DNA from: Chloroflexota bacterium
GTDB taxonomy: Bacteria > Chloroflexota > UBA6077 > JADZDV01
Assembly (NCBI GenBank): GCA_020850915.1
Contig: JADZDV010000301.1
Location: forward strand, 1 to 14,529
Reading direction: 5' to 3'
Length of the DNA: 14,529 nucleotides
Shown here: piece after piece, positions 8,729 through 14,529 of the stretch
How the letters are laid out: the number at the start of each line of letters is the position of its first letter
Position numbering within the stretch: the first letter of the stretch is position 1
Position numbers and translations under genes: made by a program
Notes under the pieces: generated by a model
The model's database searches: none
What the model was told of the DNA's origin: nothing
Seen by the model: only the letters and a program-made list of their open reading frames with translations

Positions 8729-8812
8729 CATTGCCACGACCATTGCCGGGCGTCTCCTGGTCGCGCTGAGATCCGAGAATGAGCAGGGAGCAACGTTAAG
8801 ATCGCCCTTCAC
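8729..8812 (-). pseudogene. truncated PemK/MazF-type toxin remnant
   Basis: A GTG at 8812 overlaps the stop of the upstream antitoxin gene (GTGA, the usual translational coupling in such modules). The next 28 codons read VKGDLNVAPCSFSDLSATRR then RPAMVVAM. This matches the N-terminal signature of PemK/MazF toxins (GDVVLVPFPFSDLSATKRRPALVV). Beyond about 8729 the similarity ends abruptly in Pro/Arg-rich sequence that runs antisense into hicA. The remaining three quarters of the toxin are gone, and the normally conserved PFPF reads PCSF. The remnant cannot be a working RNase. Confidence 0.65.
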
Positions 8813-9012
8813 AAGTCCGCCCAGGCCGCATCCTCTTCCGGCTTATCCCAATCGCGCCGAAGGACTGGCTCCGATGCCAGCATGGTGCTCAGCGCCCGGG
8901 ACGAAAGGTCTCGGTCTGCCAGGTAGGAGACAAAGTCCAGCACTGAGGCGAGCTGCTCCGGAGAGAGCTGCTGGCGCCGCTGTTCAATCTCGCGGATCGT
9001 CACCGTGGCCAC
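8809..9012 (-). CDS. orphan antitoxin-like protein (DUF2281-like)
   Basis: A 67-residue protein with a helical N-terminal part (IEQRRQQLSPEQLASVLDFVSYLADR) and a C-terminal tail, EPVLRRDWDKPEEDAAWADL. This architecture is typical of small antitoxins encoded just before PemK/MazF toxins, where the acidic tail blocks the toxin. It begins with GTG at 9012; the Shine-Dalgarno is weak. Its partner survives only as a 28-codon fragment that overlaps its stop codon, so it is probably an orphan. The family assignment rests on motif memory rather than a search. Confidence 0.7.
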   Translation of the reverse strand: MATVTIREIEQRRQQLSPEQLASVLDFVSYLADRDLSSRALSTMLASEPVLRRDWDKPEEDAAWADL

Positions 9013-9135
9013 TGGATGCTCTTCGCTGAGCTCGGCTGGTAACCTTGCTTTCCGGGGCGGCCGGCCTGCCGCTCCCCGCGAAGCGTTGTACTTTAGCAGT
9101 CCACCGCGGCACGTGAGGGTATCGCCACGGGAAGC

Positions 9136-9153
9136 CCCTCTCCACTACGATCC
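9136..9153 (+). promoter_or_regulatory. second copy of the 18-bp bicupin promoter element
   Basis: This is identical over 18 bases to 2574-2591 and again contains TACGAT (9146-9151). It lies 78 bases before the preferred start at 9232, against 49 in the first copy, so the leaders have diverged while the element has not. Confidence 0.55.
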
Positions 9154-9231
9154 GGGCACTCCGGATCGGACGCTCGGCGCCACGGCGTCGAGCACTCGAC
9201 TGGCGACAACGCGGGGCAAGCGAGGATGAGC

Positions 9232-9963
9232 ATGGTCCAGACGACGAACGGCTACCAGTACGCGCGGTTTGGCGACCTGCCGTGGCGGAAACGCTCGGAA
9301 GACAACTGGCCGCCCATGATCAAGCGCGTGTTCGTGGACGAGCAGCGCAACCTCTCGGCGAACTTCGTCTGGTACGGGCGGGATGTCACGGAGCCGCGCC
9401 ACACCCATCCCGGCACACACGCCACCTTCCTGCTCGTCGGCACCGCCGCCATGGACGGCCGGACGGTCGGCCCGAGCGACCTCGTCTACGGCCCCGGTGG
9501 CGTGCCGCACGGCCCGCTCCGGTACGAGAACGGCTGCGTGCTGTTCGGCATGACCCACGGTGGCTTCATGCACACCGCCGTGGACGACAGCGTGACCACG
9601 TCCCCCTCGGACGGCATGCCGCCCCGCCTGGTGGCCGAGCGTGACATCCCCTGGGAGGGCGCCCAGAGCACCTCCGGCGCGCTGGCCAGCCAGGTCAAGC
9701 TCATGCTGCACGACAGGGCGCGCGAGTACATCGCCAGGGTCATCCGCTGGCCGGCCGGCTCCACCTCGCCGCGCCACGTTCACCCGGGCTCGCACGCGGC
9801 TGTCGTCATGGCCGGCACCGCCGTCATCGGCGACGAGACGTTCGCCCCCTGGGACATGATCTATGGCCCCGGTGACGACCCCCACGGACCGATCCACGTC
9901 CCTGACGAGACCATCCTCCTTGTCTGCGGCGTCGGCGACCTCGTCCCGCGCCAGGTCGAGTAA
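9232..9963 (+). CDS. bicupin protein, paralog 2
   Basis: A 243-residue protein that aligns with the bicupin at 2641-3369 without a single gap; I count about 141 identical residues of 242 (58%). All eight candidate metal ligands sit at the same positions: His57, His59, His63, His93, and His172, His174, His178, His208. Identity is highest around both HxHxxxH and YGPGxxPHGP motifs and lowest at residues 145-165, the linker between the barrels. I prefer the ATG at 9232 over the in-frame ATG at 9226: it aligns exactly with the paralog start and has AGGA five bases upstream, while the 9226 codon abuts that purine run. Function is unknown; two intact metal sites suggest a small-molecule oxygenase, isomerase or sensor. 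It is preceded by the shared 18-bp element and is likely monocistronic. Confidence 0.85.
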   Translation: MVQTTNGYQYARFGDLPWRKRSEDNWPPMIKRVFVDEQRNLSANFVWYGRDVTEPRHTHPGTHATFLLVGTAAMDGRTVGPSDLVYGPGGVPHGPLRYENGCVLFGMTHGGFMHTAVDDSVTTSPSDGMPPRLVAERDIPWEGAQSTSGALASQVKLMLHDRAREYIARVIRWPAGSTSPRHVHPGSHAAVVMAGTAVIGDETFAPWDMIYGPGDDPHGPIHVPDETILLVCGVGDLVPRQVE

Positions 9964-10196
9964 CACGCGACCCCCGCGTCCGCTCTTCGCCGTCCCCGGG
10001 TGTCGTCCCAGTGGCTCGCGTTGTATCGAGATCCTGTCGTCTCCGTCCTGCAACGGTCCGGTTCAGGGCGGCGTCTCGGGCACAGGACATGCGTGACGCG
10101 GGGGCAACGTCTGGTTCACCAGGCGCAACCGAGGTCGCAACGGCTCGTCCTACCGTAGGGAGGTCGTGTCGATATCCGTACCCGGGAGGGACATCA

Positions 10197-10616
10197 GTGG
10201 CGAACGACTGGTTTGACAATATGGCACGCCGAGCAATGGGCGGCGTGTCTCGGCGCACGCTGCCGCGGCTTGCCGCGGCGGGTCTTCTGGGGGCTGCGAT
10301 CGTCGGGCCGCCCCGCGTCGAGGCTGCTGAGCAGATCAGCATCCAGGGAACCATCGACTGCGGACGCATGAGCGGGGAGAACTGCCCGAGCGGCGCACAG
10401 ATGACGATCATCACGGACCAGTTCGGTCAGACCGAGCAACGGCTGACGATCGATCTCTCCTGGTTCCCACACCTGCTCGAGAACTACTCGCAGGACGACC
10501 TGATCAGCCTTCAACTCAGCGACGACAGCGGGCACTGGCTAGCTGTGGGCGTGGTGCAGCCCCGCCAGCCAGCGCCGCCCACTCGCCAGAAGGATGACGA
10601 CAACCAGTCGGCGTAG
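10197..10616 (+). CDS. small Tat-exported protein of unknown function
   Basis: From the GTG at 10197 the product has 139 residues. Its start, VANDWFDNMARRAMGG, leads into a twin-arginine motif VSRRTLPRL (Arg19-Arg20), a hydrophobic stretch (25-36) and an alanine-rich cleavage region near VEAAEQ (about 43-44). The mature part is about 95 residues with two cysteines (Cys55, Cys63), a likely beta-rich core and a charged Pro/Asp-rich tail. The N-terminal pattern WFDNxA...SRR is common in exported Chloroflexota proteins (family memory). The start is set by GGGAGG at 10184-10189, seven bases upstream. Longer in-frame starts, such as 10011, would put the Tat motif far inside the protein. I do not recognise the mature domain. 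It ends before a strong bidirectional terminator. Confidence 0.7.
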   Translation: MANDWFDNMARRAMGGVSRRTLPRLAAAGLLGAAIVGPPRVEAAEQISIQGTIDCGRMSGENCPSGAQMTIITDQFGQTEQRLTIDLSWFPHLLENYSQDDLISLQLSDDSGHWLAVGVVQPRQPAPPTRQKDDDNQSA

Positions 10617-10709
10617 CGCGTCCGTAGGGTGCATGTCCTCGCGCAAGATCCCGCCCGTCACCCGCTGGGCGATGGTCAGGGAGGGGATGGGCCCCGTGCA
10701 CCCGGCCGC

Positions 10710-10745
10710 GAGGAGGGCAGGCCTGGTATCAGGCCTGCCCTCCTT
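10710..10745. terminator. bidirectional terminator between convergent genes
   Basis: A perfect 15-bp stem (10711-10725 with 10730-10744) closes a four-base GTAT loop; a G-U pair at 10710/10745 may extend it. It lies between the ends of the Tat-protein gene (10616) and the minus-strand cupin gene (10786), so it can serve both strands. The flanking T-runs are short. Confidence 0.7.
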
Positions 10746-10785
10746 GCTCGAGATGACGCGCAGGCTGCTCCAATGACCGTGCCGG

Positions 10786-11349
10786 CTACTGCTCTGGCCA
10801 GGCGCCGTCGTGCAGCGAGAAGGCGATCGTGCACGGCTTGTCGGAGCGATTGCTCCAGGCGTGGTTCGTGCCGTGCTGGAAGACTGTGTCGCCCTCGTGC
10901 AGGTCCACTTCCTCGTGGTCCAGGATCAGGGTGATGTCTCCCTCCAGGATCAGGCAGACGTCGAACGTGCGGGTCTGCTGCATGTACGGGTGCTTCGCGT
11001 CTGGCGAGTAGGTCGAGGCGCCCGGCGAGCCCATCGCCTCGAAGTACGCCCGGACCTCCTGCTCTCCCACCGTGCCCTGCCAGGTCGAGTCTGGCGGGAA
11101 CGTGATGTAGCGGCACACCGAGCCGCCGGCCGGCGGCTCGATCGTGTGCGGCGTATCGACCACCGTCTCGTAGGCGCCCTCGATGCGCGCCGGCGTGCGA
11201 TCGGTCACCCAGATGCGGGTCGCCACGAAGCCCGGGCGCGCCGGGTCGTAGCGAACGTCCGGTGACGGGCCGTCTGAGACCAGCAGGCCGCGGCCCTGGT
11301 CGTCGTCATGGGTGACGATGCGACGGACTGGCTTGACTTGATCGGCCAT
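10786..11349 (-). CDS. cupin domain protein (second gene of the cupin operon)
   Basis: A 187-residue protein opening with VRRIVTHDDDQGRGLLVSDG, a signature shared with the upstream cupin, then a variable middle (WVTD, PPAGGSVCRYITFPP) and a C-terminal cupin barrel (TRTFDVCLILEGDITLILD, HEGDTVFQHGTNHAW). His159 and His163 could bind metal, but in the first cupin motif the usual MHxT reads YMQQT: Gln replaces the His that the upstream paralog keeps (MMHKT). The metal site may thus be incomplete. No specific reaction can be assigned. The start ATG at 11349 has GAGGGAG close upstream. It is 58 bases downstream of the other cupin gene with no promoter visible between, so the two are likely co-transcribed. 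Confidence 0.8.
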   Translation of the reverse strand: MADQVKPVRRIVTHDDDQGRGLLVSDGPSPDVRYDPARPGFVATRIWVTDRTPARIEGAYETVVDTPHTIEPPAGGSVCRYITFPPDSTWQGTVGEQEVRAYFEAMGSPGASTYSPDAKHPYMQQTRTFDVCLILEGDITLILDHEEVDLHEGDTVFQHGTNHAWSNRSDKPCTIAFSLHDGAWPEQ

Positions 11350-11407
11350 GTTCTCCCTCGAAGGTGTGGCTGACGTTGCTCTCTGCTGAAGCGGGTCGCG
11401 GGTTGGG

Positions 11408-11935
11408 TCAGCCCTCGAACGGCGCGTAGATCATGATGAACGCCATCCGCACGCCGATGCGCGGGCTGGCCCAGCCGTGCCAGGCGCCCACCTGGACCAC
11501 CACGTCGCCCTGGTTCAGGAGGTATTCGCCGTCGTCCAGCACCAGGACGCGCTCGCCCTCCATGACGATCCCGTAGTCCACCGTCTCGGTCTTGTGCATC
11601 ATCTGGCCGCCGCGGTCCCACGTGCCGCCCGGGCGCACCCGCGGCTTGTGCTCTGGTGGGACCACGTAGTCCGCCGGCCGGGCCGGGCTCTGGACGATCC
11701 GGACGGTGGTGCCCTCCTGGGTCGGCTCGAAATGAAACGGCAGATTGCCAAGATCCTGGTTGACCTCGAGCCGGACCGGGCAGGTCTCCCAGCGCCACAG
11801 CTCCAGCATGCCGCCACCAGGATAGCCCGGCGCGCCGATGGCGTTGGGCGCCAGGCCATCAAAGAAGACTTTGGACTTGCCGTTCTCGTCATTCCCGGTC
11901 ACCACCCGGCGACTGCGCCGCGCACCGATCTCCAT
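11408..11935 (-). CDS. cupin domain protein (first gene of the cupin operon)
   Basis: A 175-residue protein with RRVVTGNDENGKSKVFFDG at the N-terminus, a LELWRWE strand, and a C-terminal cupin barrel: MMHKTETVDYGIVMEGE, LVLDDGEYLLNQGDVVVQVG and AWHGWAS, with His114 and His153 as candidate ligands. I chose ATG 11935, which has AAGGAGG about nine bases upstream and matches the N-terminus of the neighbouring paralog. A longer ORF would start at 11992, but that codon overlaps the TATAAT -10 box, so it cannot be on the transcript. The family is a broad group of single-domain cupins found near hydrolases and dioxygenases; the reaction is unknown. Confidence 0.82.
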   Translation of the reverse strand: MEIGARRSRRVVTGNDENGKSKVFFDGLAPNAIGAPGYPGGGMLELWRWETCPVRLEVNQDLGNLPFHFEPTQEGTTVRIVQSPARPADYVVPPEHKPRVRPGGTWDRGGQMMHKTETVDYGIVMEGERVLVLDDGEYLLNQGDVVVQVGAWHGWASPRIGVRMAFIMIYAPFEG

Positions 11936-11990
11936 GCTGCCAGGCCTCCTTCCCGTCAGGGCGCCGCGAGGGCCGCGGTACCGTTCGCCC

Positions 11991-11996
11991 ATTATA
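11991..11996 (-). promoter_or_regulatory. consensus -10 box of the cupin operon
   Basis: The minus strand reads TATAAT, a perfect -10 hexamer, 55 bases before the ATG at 11935. The -35 region 17 bases further up (TATCGG) is a poor match. This box decides the start codon because it overlaps the longer ORF's first codon. Confidence 0.6.
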
Positions 11997-12038
11997 GTGA
12001 CCGGCCCACGCGGCCGATACCTCGGGCGTGTCGTCCGC

Positions 12039-12170
12039 TGTCATCCTGAGGGCTCCTCCCTGTCATCCTGAGAGGCTGTGATGATGTGGTGGCGCCCCTA
12101 CCGGCGGACACCGCCCGCCCGCCCGCCGCCGCGCGCCCTCTCAGGGTGACAGGGGGCTGCTCAGGGTGCA
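12039..12170. repeat. nested MITE-like fold-back repeats
   Basis: Two TGTCATCCTGAG direct repeats (12039-12050, 12061-12072) face two complementary copies on the right (12140-12151 and an 11-base version at 12160-12170). The inner pair is the better one: 18 bases from 12058 pair with 12137-12154 with a single mismatch. The interior holds no ORF with coding character. The ends resemble those of the element at 6488-6694. It lies between the cupin operon promoter and the stop of the membrane-protein gene. Confidence 0.6.
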
Positions 12171-12178
12171 GGTGGCTC

Positions 12179-12592
12179 TCACTGTCCCCCGCCGCCAGCC
12201 TCGCCAAGCCCCTCCGCCAGCCTCGCCTGGCCCCTCCGCCACTCCAGCGCCGTCAGCGCCAGCGCTAGCAGGACGATCGCCACCTCGATCGCCTTCGAGG
12301 GGTAGCCCAACCCGCGCGGGTTCGGGGTGTTCCGCTGCACCCAGAGCACGATCGCGCCGGTGGCGTAGACCGCGAACGTCAGGTTCGCTAGCCACGCTCT
12401 TGACCCCAGCCAGCGCCGGCGGCAGAGAAAGAGCACGATGAGCGCCAGGTAGCCAAGAAAGTTCAGGAGGAATTGGAAGCTCAGGTCGGTCGCGAACACG
12501 TTCCCGCGGAAGAACAGGAAGACCAGCCAGAGGTGGAGCGAGGCGTCGGCGAGTCCCAGGATGACGATCGCGACAGTGAGAACACCGGACAT
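12179..12592 (-). CDS. small integral membrane protein with four predicted helices, unknown function
   Basis: A 137-residue, strongly hydrophobic protein with four likely transmembrane helices at about 4-28, 39-57, 66-85 and 101-117, a basic cytoplasmic-type loop CRRRWLGSR (57-65) and a conserved-looking NTPNPRGLGYPSK segment (88-100) before the last helix. The short C-terminus is Gly/Glu/Arg-rich and coincides with a 22-bp tandem repeat. I do not recognise the family; it could be a transporter accessory or a DoxX-like/small-permease type, but no motif decides it. ATG 12592 has only GAGG nine bases upstream. The gene lies 63 bases after the SEC-C gene on the same strand, so co-transcription is possible. 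Confidence 0.65.
   Translation of the reverse strand: MSGVLTVAIVILGLADASLHLWLVFLFFRGNVFATDLSFQFLLNFLGYLALIVLFLCRRRWLGSRAWLANLTFAVYATGAIVLWVQRNTPNPRGLGYPSKAIEVAIVLLALALTALEWRRGQARLAEGLGEAGGGGQ
12197..12240. repeat. 22-bp tandem duplication in the 3' end of the membrane-protein gene
   Basis: Two adjacent 22-base units (12197-12218 and 12219-12240) differ at two positions. As 22 is not a multiple of three, the two copies encode different residues, and the duplication must have altered the C-terminal tail. Confidence 0.6.
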
Positions 12593-12655
12593 AGCAGGGA
12601 ACCTCGGTAGGTGAGAGTTGTCGCGACGCGCCGACCCGCGGGCGCCGCGACGGCT

Positions 12656-14224
12656 TCAGCCGCGCGTGCCGGGCAGGTACGGTATCAGACCCTGGCGGAG
12701 CGCGGCCTCCTGGATCTCGCGCGGCTGGTGCCGAACGTCCACCAGGATCCCGTCCAGCTCCACCAGCCAGACGAACGGATGCCGGTCCAGCCGGCTCGGC
12801 AGGCACCATGCCGGGTCGTACGGCCGGATCTTGAGCAGGCGACGGATCGCCGTGGCCTTGTTGCCGCCGGTGCTCGTGGCCACCCCGAACAGCCGGCAGA
12901 GCTCGCCCGCTGTCAGGTGCGGCGTCTGGCTCCGGTCGAAGAGGAAGTTCTCCGCGCCGACAGCGTAGACGATCCCGCAAGCCCACCCCTCGAGCGTCCC
13001 GCGCGTCACCGGCGAGGGGCGCTTCCGACAGAGAGCCGCGGCCATCCGCCGGCTCAGCTCGGCGTACTCCTCGTTCTGCAGGTGTTCCAGGCAGACGTGG
13101 TCAGTCAGCCCCGCCAGCGCGTCAAACCAGGGCCGCATCCCCAGAGGCACACGCGCCTCGATCGGGGCTGGTGGCTCGCTGGCTAGCGCAGCGACCGCTT
13201 CCTTTAGCCAATCCACGGCGCCGCGCGTCTGGCGCCAGGCCATCTGCTGGCTGACCGCCAGCACGACCGCCTCCGTTTCACCGCCTGGACTGTAGTAGCT
13301 GGGCAGTTGTGCCGGGAGGGGTCGCTCACCCACGAGGTACGCTGGCACGAGCTCGTTGCTCTTCAGCGCCTTCTTCAGAAGCATGCGTGTGGACTTGCCG
13401 TCGCCCCGGGCCCGAAAGGCGTGGAGCAGACGTCCGTAAGCCCACGGGGGGCTGGCCTCGTCGACGTAGCTGTCGAGCAGCGCCTTCACTCCGGCGTCGT
13501 CGTTTGCCAGTAGCAGCCACTCGAGCAGGACGTGGCGATTGCCCTGGTTGTCGCCGGGGTTCAGTCGCAGCAGCTCGCGCAGGTGTCCGATCGCCTCGTT
13601 CCGACGATCCAGCTTCCACAGTGTGAACGCCAGGCCGAGACGCGCCCGCATGTATGGCCGTGTCTCGATCACGCCCCAGAAGCGACCGATGTGCTCCTCC
13701 CAGTGCTCGCGCAGGGCGCGCTCCCCGGCAGCCACCCCGCGCGCGAACAGCTCACGCCGCTCCTCCAGACTGGCGGCCGTTTCGTCGGCCAGCAGTACGT
13801 AGGCGTCGGCGCAGTCCGGCGAGAGTCTCAGCGCCTGCCGTGCAAGCCGGACGCGCTGCGCGCCATTCGCCTCCCAGGCGTCGTACATGACGTCCTGCGC
13901 TCGCTCGAGGGGCGTTCGTGGGCTCGGCCCCGGCATCTGAGGGGTGCCGGTCACGTGCTGCTCGAGGAAGGTGTCTACCTCGTCCTCTGAGGCGAAGCTC
14001 TGCTCGCTCAGCAGCCGCGACAAGGCCGCGCTGGCGCGCTCCGCGAGGCTCGGCCCCAACAGTGAAGGCGGCGCCACCGGCCCCGGCGCGGGCATCCCAG
14101 GAGGCTCCGCCGGCACTCCTGGCGCCTCAGTGCTAGGGACGACGTGGAGGCTGAGGCCACAGCACCGCTTGTACTTCTTCCCGCTCCCACAGGGGCACGG
14201 CTCGTTCCGGCCGATCTTCGCCAT
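12656..14224 (-). CDS. SEC-C motif / TPR-like protein with C-terminal DUF6398-like domain
   Basis: A 522-residue protein. Residues 5-23 form a SEC-C zinc motif (GRNEPCPCGSGKKYKRCCG; Cys10, Cys12, Cys21, Cys22). After a Pro/Ala-rich linker (30-60), residues about 90-330 are helical with TPR-like units (ARQALRLSPDCADAYVLLAD, LRELLRLNPGDNQGNRHVLL). The C-terminal 140 residues (GWACGIVYAVGAENFLFDRS, LFGVATSTGGNKATAIRRLL) resemble DUF6398. SEC-C motifs bind zinc and often mediate contacts with nucleic acids or the SecB/ribosome system, but stand-alone proteins of this type have no settled role. The ATG at 14224 has GGAGGAG five bases upstream and a TATAGT -10 box. No signal peptide. The domain names are from motif recognition, not from a search. 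Confidence 0.85.
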   Translation of the reverse strand: MAKIGRNEPCPCGSGKKYKRCCGLSLHVVPSTEAPGVPAEPPGMPAPGPVAPPSLLGPSLAERASAALSRLLSEQSFASEDEVDTFLEQHVTGTPQMPGPSPRTPLERAQDVMYDAWEANGAQRVRLARQALRLSPDCADAYVLLADETAASLEERRELFARGVAAGERALREHWEEHIGRFWGVIETRPYMRARLGLAFTLWKLDRRNEAIGHLRELLRLNPGDNQGNRHVLLEWLLLANDDAGVKALLDSYVDEASPPWAYGRLLHAFRARGDGKSTRMLLKKALKSNELVPAYLVGERPLPAQLPSYYSPGGETEAVVLAVSQQMAWRQTRGAVDWLKEAVAALASEPPAPIEARVPLGMRPWFDALAGLTDHVCLEHLQNEEYAELSRRMAAALCRKRPSPVTRGTLEGWACGIVYAVGAENFLFDRSQTPHLTAGELCRLFGVATSTGGNKATAIRRLLKIRPYDPAWCLPSRLDRHPFVWLVELDGILVDVRHQPREIQEAALRQGLIPYLPGTRG

Positions 14225-14253
14225 CCCGGCTCCTCCGATCCCCGGTTACCGCC

Positions 14254-14259
14254 ACTATA
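14254..14259 (-). promoter_or_regulatory. -10 box of the SEC-C gene
   Basis: The minus strand reads TATAGT 29 bases before the ATG at 14224, giving a leader of about 22 bases that includes the strong GGAGGAG site. A -35 match is not evident. Confidence 0.5.
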
Positions 14260-14344
14260 GACGCTCGCGAGGGTCCGGCGCGGCCCCACCGCGCCGGCTG
14301 CCAACATCGCGGCAAGCTACGGGCCGCCTCCGGTATCGTGATCC

Positions 14345-14364
14345 GTGCCCAGCGCGCTGGGCAC
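14345..14364. promoter_or_regulatory. 20-bp perfect palindrome upstream of the amidohydrolase gene
   Basis: GTGCCCAGCG is followed directly by its own complement CGCTGGGCAC, with no spacer. It lies 44 bases before the ATG at 14409 and five bases after a TATCGT -10-like box (14334-14339), thus over the expected transcription start. That fits an operator for a dimeric repressor; a 5' leader hairpin is the alternative, but a spacerless palindrome makes a poor loop. Confidence 0.5.
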
Positions 14365-14408
14365 CGGCTGGCCGTGGCCCCGACCAGGCTGGCGACAGGA
14401 GATCAAGC

Positions 14409-14529
14409 ATGCCTATCGACGTTCACAACCACACCGTCGTCGAGGACTATGTCGCCGAGGTCGTCCGCAACCCCGAGGGGATGGGTGCTCGCGCCGAACC
14501 GACCCCTGACGGCCTCAAGATCGTCGTCG
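14409..14529 (+). CDS. amidohydrolase 2 family protein, N-terminal 40 residues only
   Basis: The first 40 codons read MPIDVHNHTVVEDYVAEVVR and onward, with DVHNH as the N-terminal HxH metal motif of the amidohydrolase 2 (ACMSD/decarboxylase-like) family. These enzymes hydrolyse or decarboxylate cyclic and aromatic metabolites using one zinc. The rest lies beyond the window, so no subfamily can be set. AGGAG at 14397-14401 is seven bases upstream of the ATG. It is divergent from the SEC-C gene. Confidence 0.75.
   Translation, partial: MPIDVHNHTVVEDYVAEVVRNPEGMGARAEPTPDGLKIVV

Noticed and set aside
8725..8740. Short palindrome GTGGCATTGCCAC
   Set aside because: It is too short, lies within the toxin remnant, and has no T-tract or promoter context; it is likely chance.
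9145..10053. A 302-codon minus-strand frame
   Set aside because: It lies antisense to bicupin 2. The similar composition to the frame at 1804-3642 arises because both mirror the paralogous bicupin genes.
10011..10196. N-terminal extension of the Tat protein to 201 residues
   Set aside because: It would bury the Tat motif about 80 residues inside, and the GTG at 10197 has GGGAGG at ideal spacing.
11936..11992. N-terminal extension of the first cupin by 19 residues
   Set aside because: The ATG at 11992 overlaps the TATAAT box, while ATG 11935 has a good Shine-Dalgarno and matches the paralog start.

Overview
This is a 14.5 kb GC-rich bacterial window with compact intergenic gaps. The likely source is a Chloroflexota (Thermomicrobia-like) genome. 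That is an inference from three things: -10 boxes of the form TACGAT or TATAAT set in GC-rich leaders, a small Tat-signal protein of the WFDNxA...SRRTL type, and cupin, amidohydrolase and peptidase families typical of that phylum. No rRNA, tRNA, CRISPR array or complete transposase is visible.

Layout. At the left edge is a truncated M20 metallohydrolase on the minus strand (1-1037), divergent from a phosphofructokinase-like gene (1378-2514). A terminator follows, then a bicupin gene (2641-3369). The central operon holds a long gene interrupted by one in-frame UGA (3518-5137) and a creatinase-like M24 protein (5189-6403). A hydantoinase/dihydropyrimidinase-type amidohydrolase converges on them (6738-8159), and the gap between carries a fold-back MITE-like element. 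A short toxin-antitoxin graveyard follows (8290-9012): hicB plus a hicA without a start codon, facing an orphan antitoxin with a truncated PemK/MazF remnant. Next come a second bicupin (9232-9963, about 58% identical to the first by hand count), a Tat-exported small protein (10197-10616), a strong bidirectional terminator, and a two-gene minus-strand cupin operon (11935 down to 10786). The right part holds a second nested fold-back repeat, a four-helix membrane protein, a SEC-C/TPR protein, and the start of another amidohydrolase (14409 onward).

Main result. The UGA at 3800-3802 is best read as selenocysteine. The protein then has the Sec-Gly-Ser-Cys motif of the UGSC (seleno)protein family. 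The reading frame stays open to 5137, and a perfect 8-bp hairpin with a G-containing loop lies 19 nt downstream, as expected for a bacterial SECIS. Standard gene calling would split this into a 94-residue fragment and a false GTG-started gene. Here the UGSC domain is fused to a large conserved C-terminal domain of unknown function.

How the genes may work together (inference): several enzymes act on C-N bonds (M20 hydrolase, creatinase fold, cyclic amidohydrolase, amidohydrolase 2), alongside a UxxC redox selenoprotein and small cupins. This suggests an accessory catabolic region for nitrogen-containing small molecules. No pathway is proven by the sequence.
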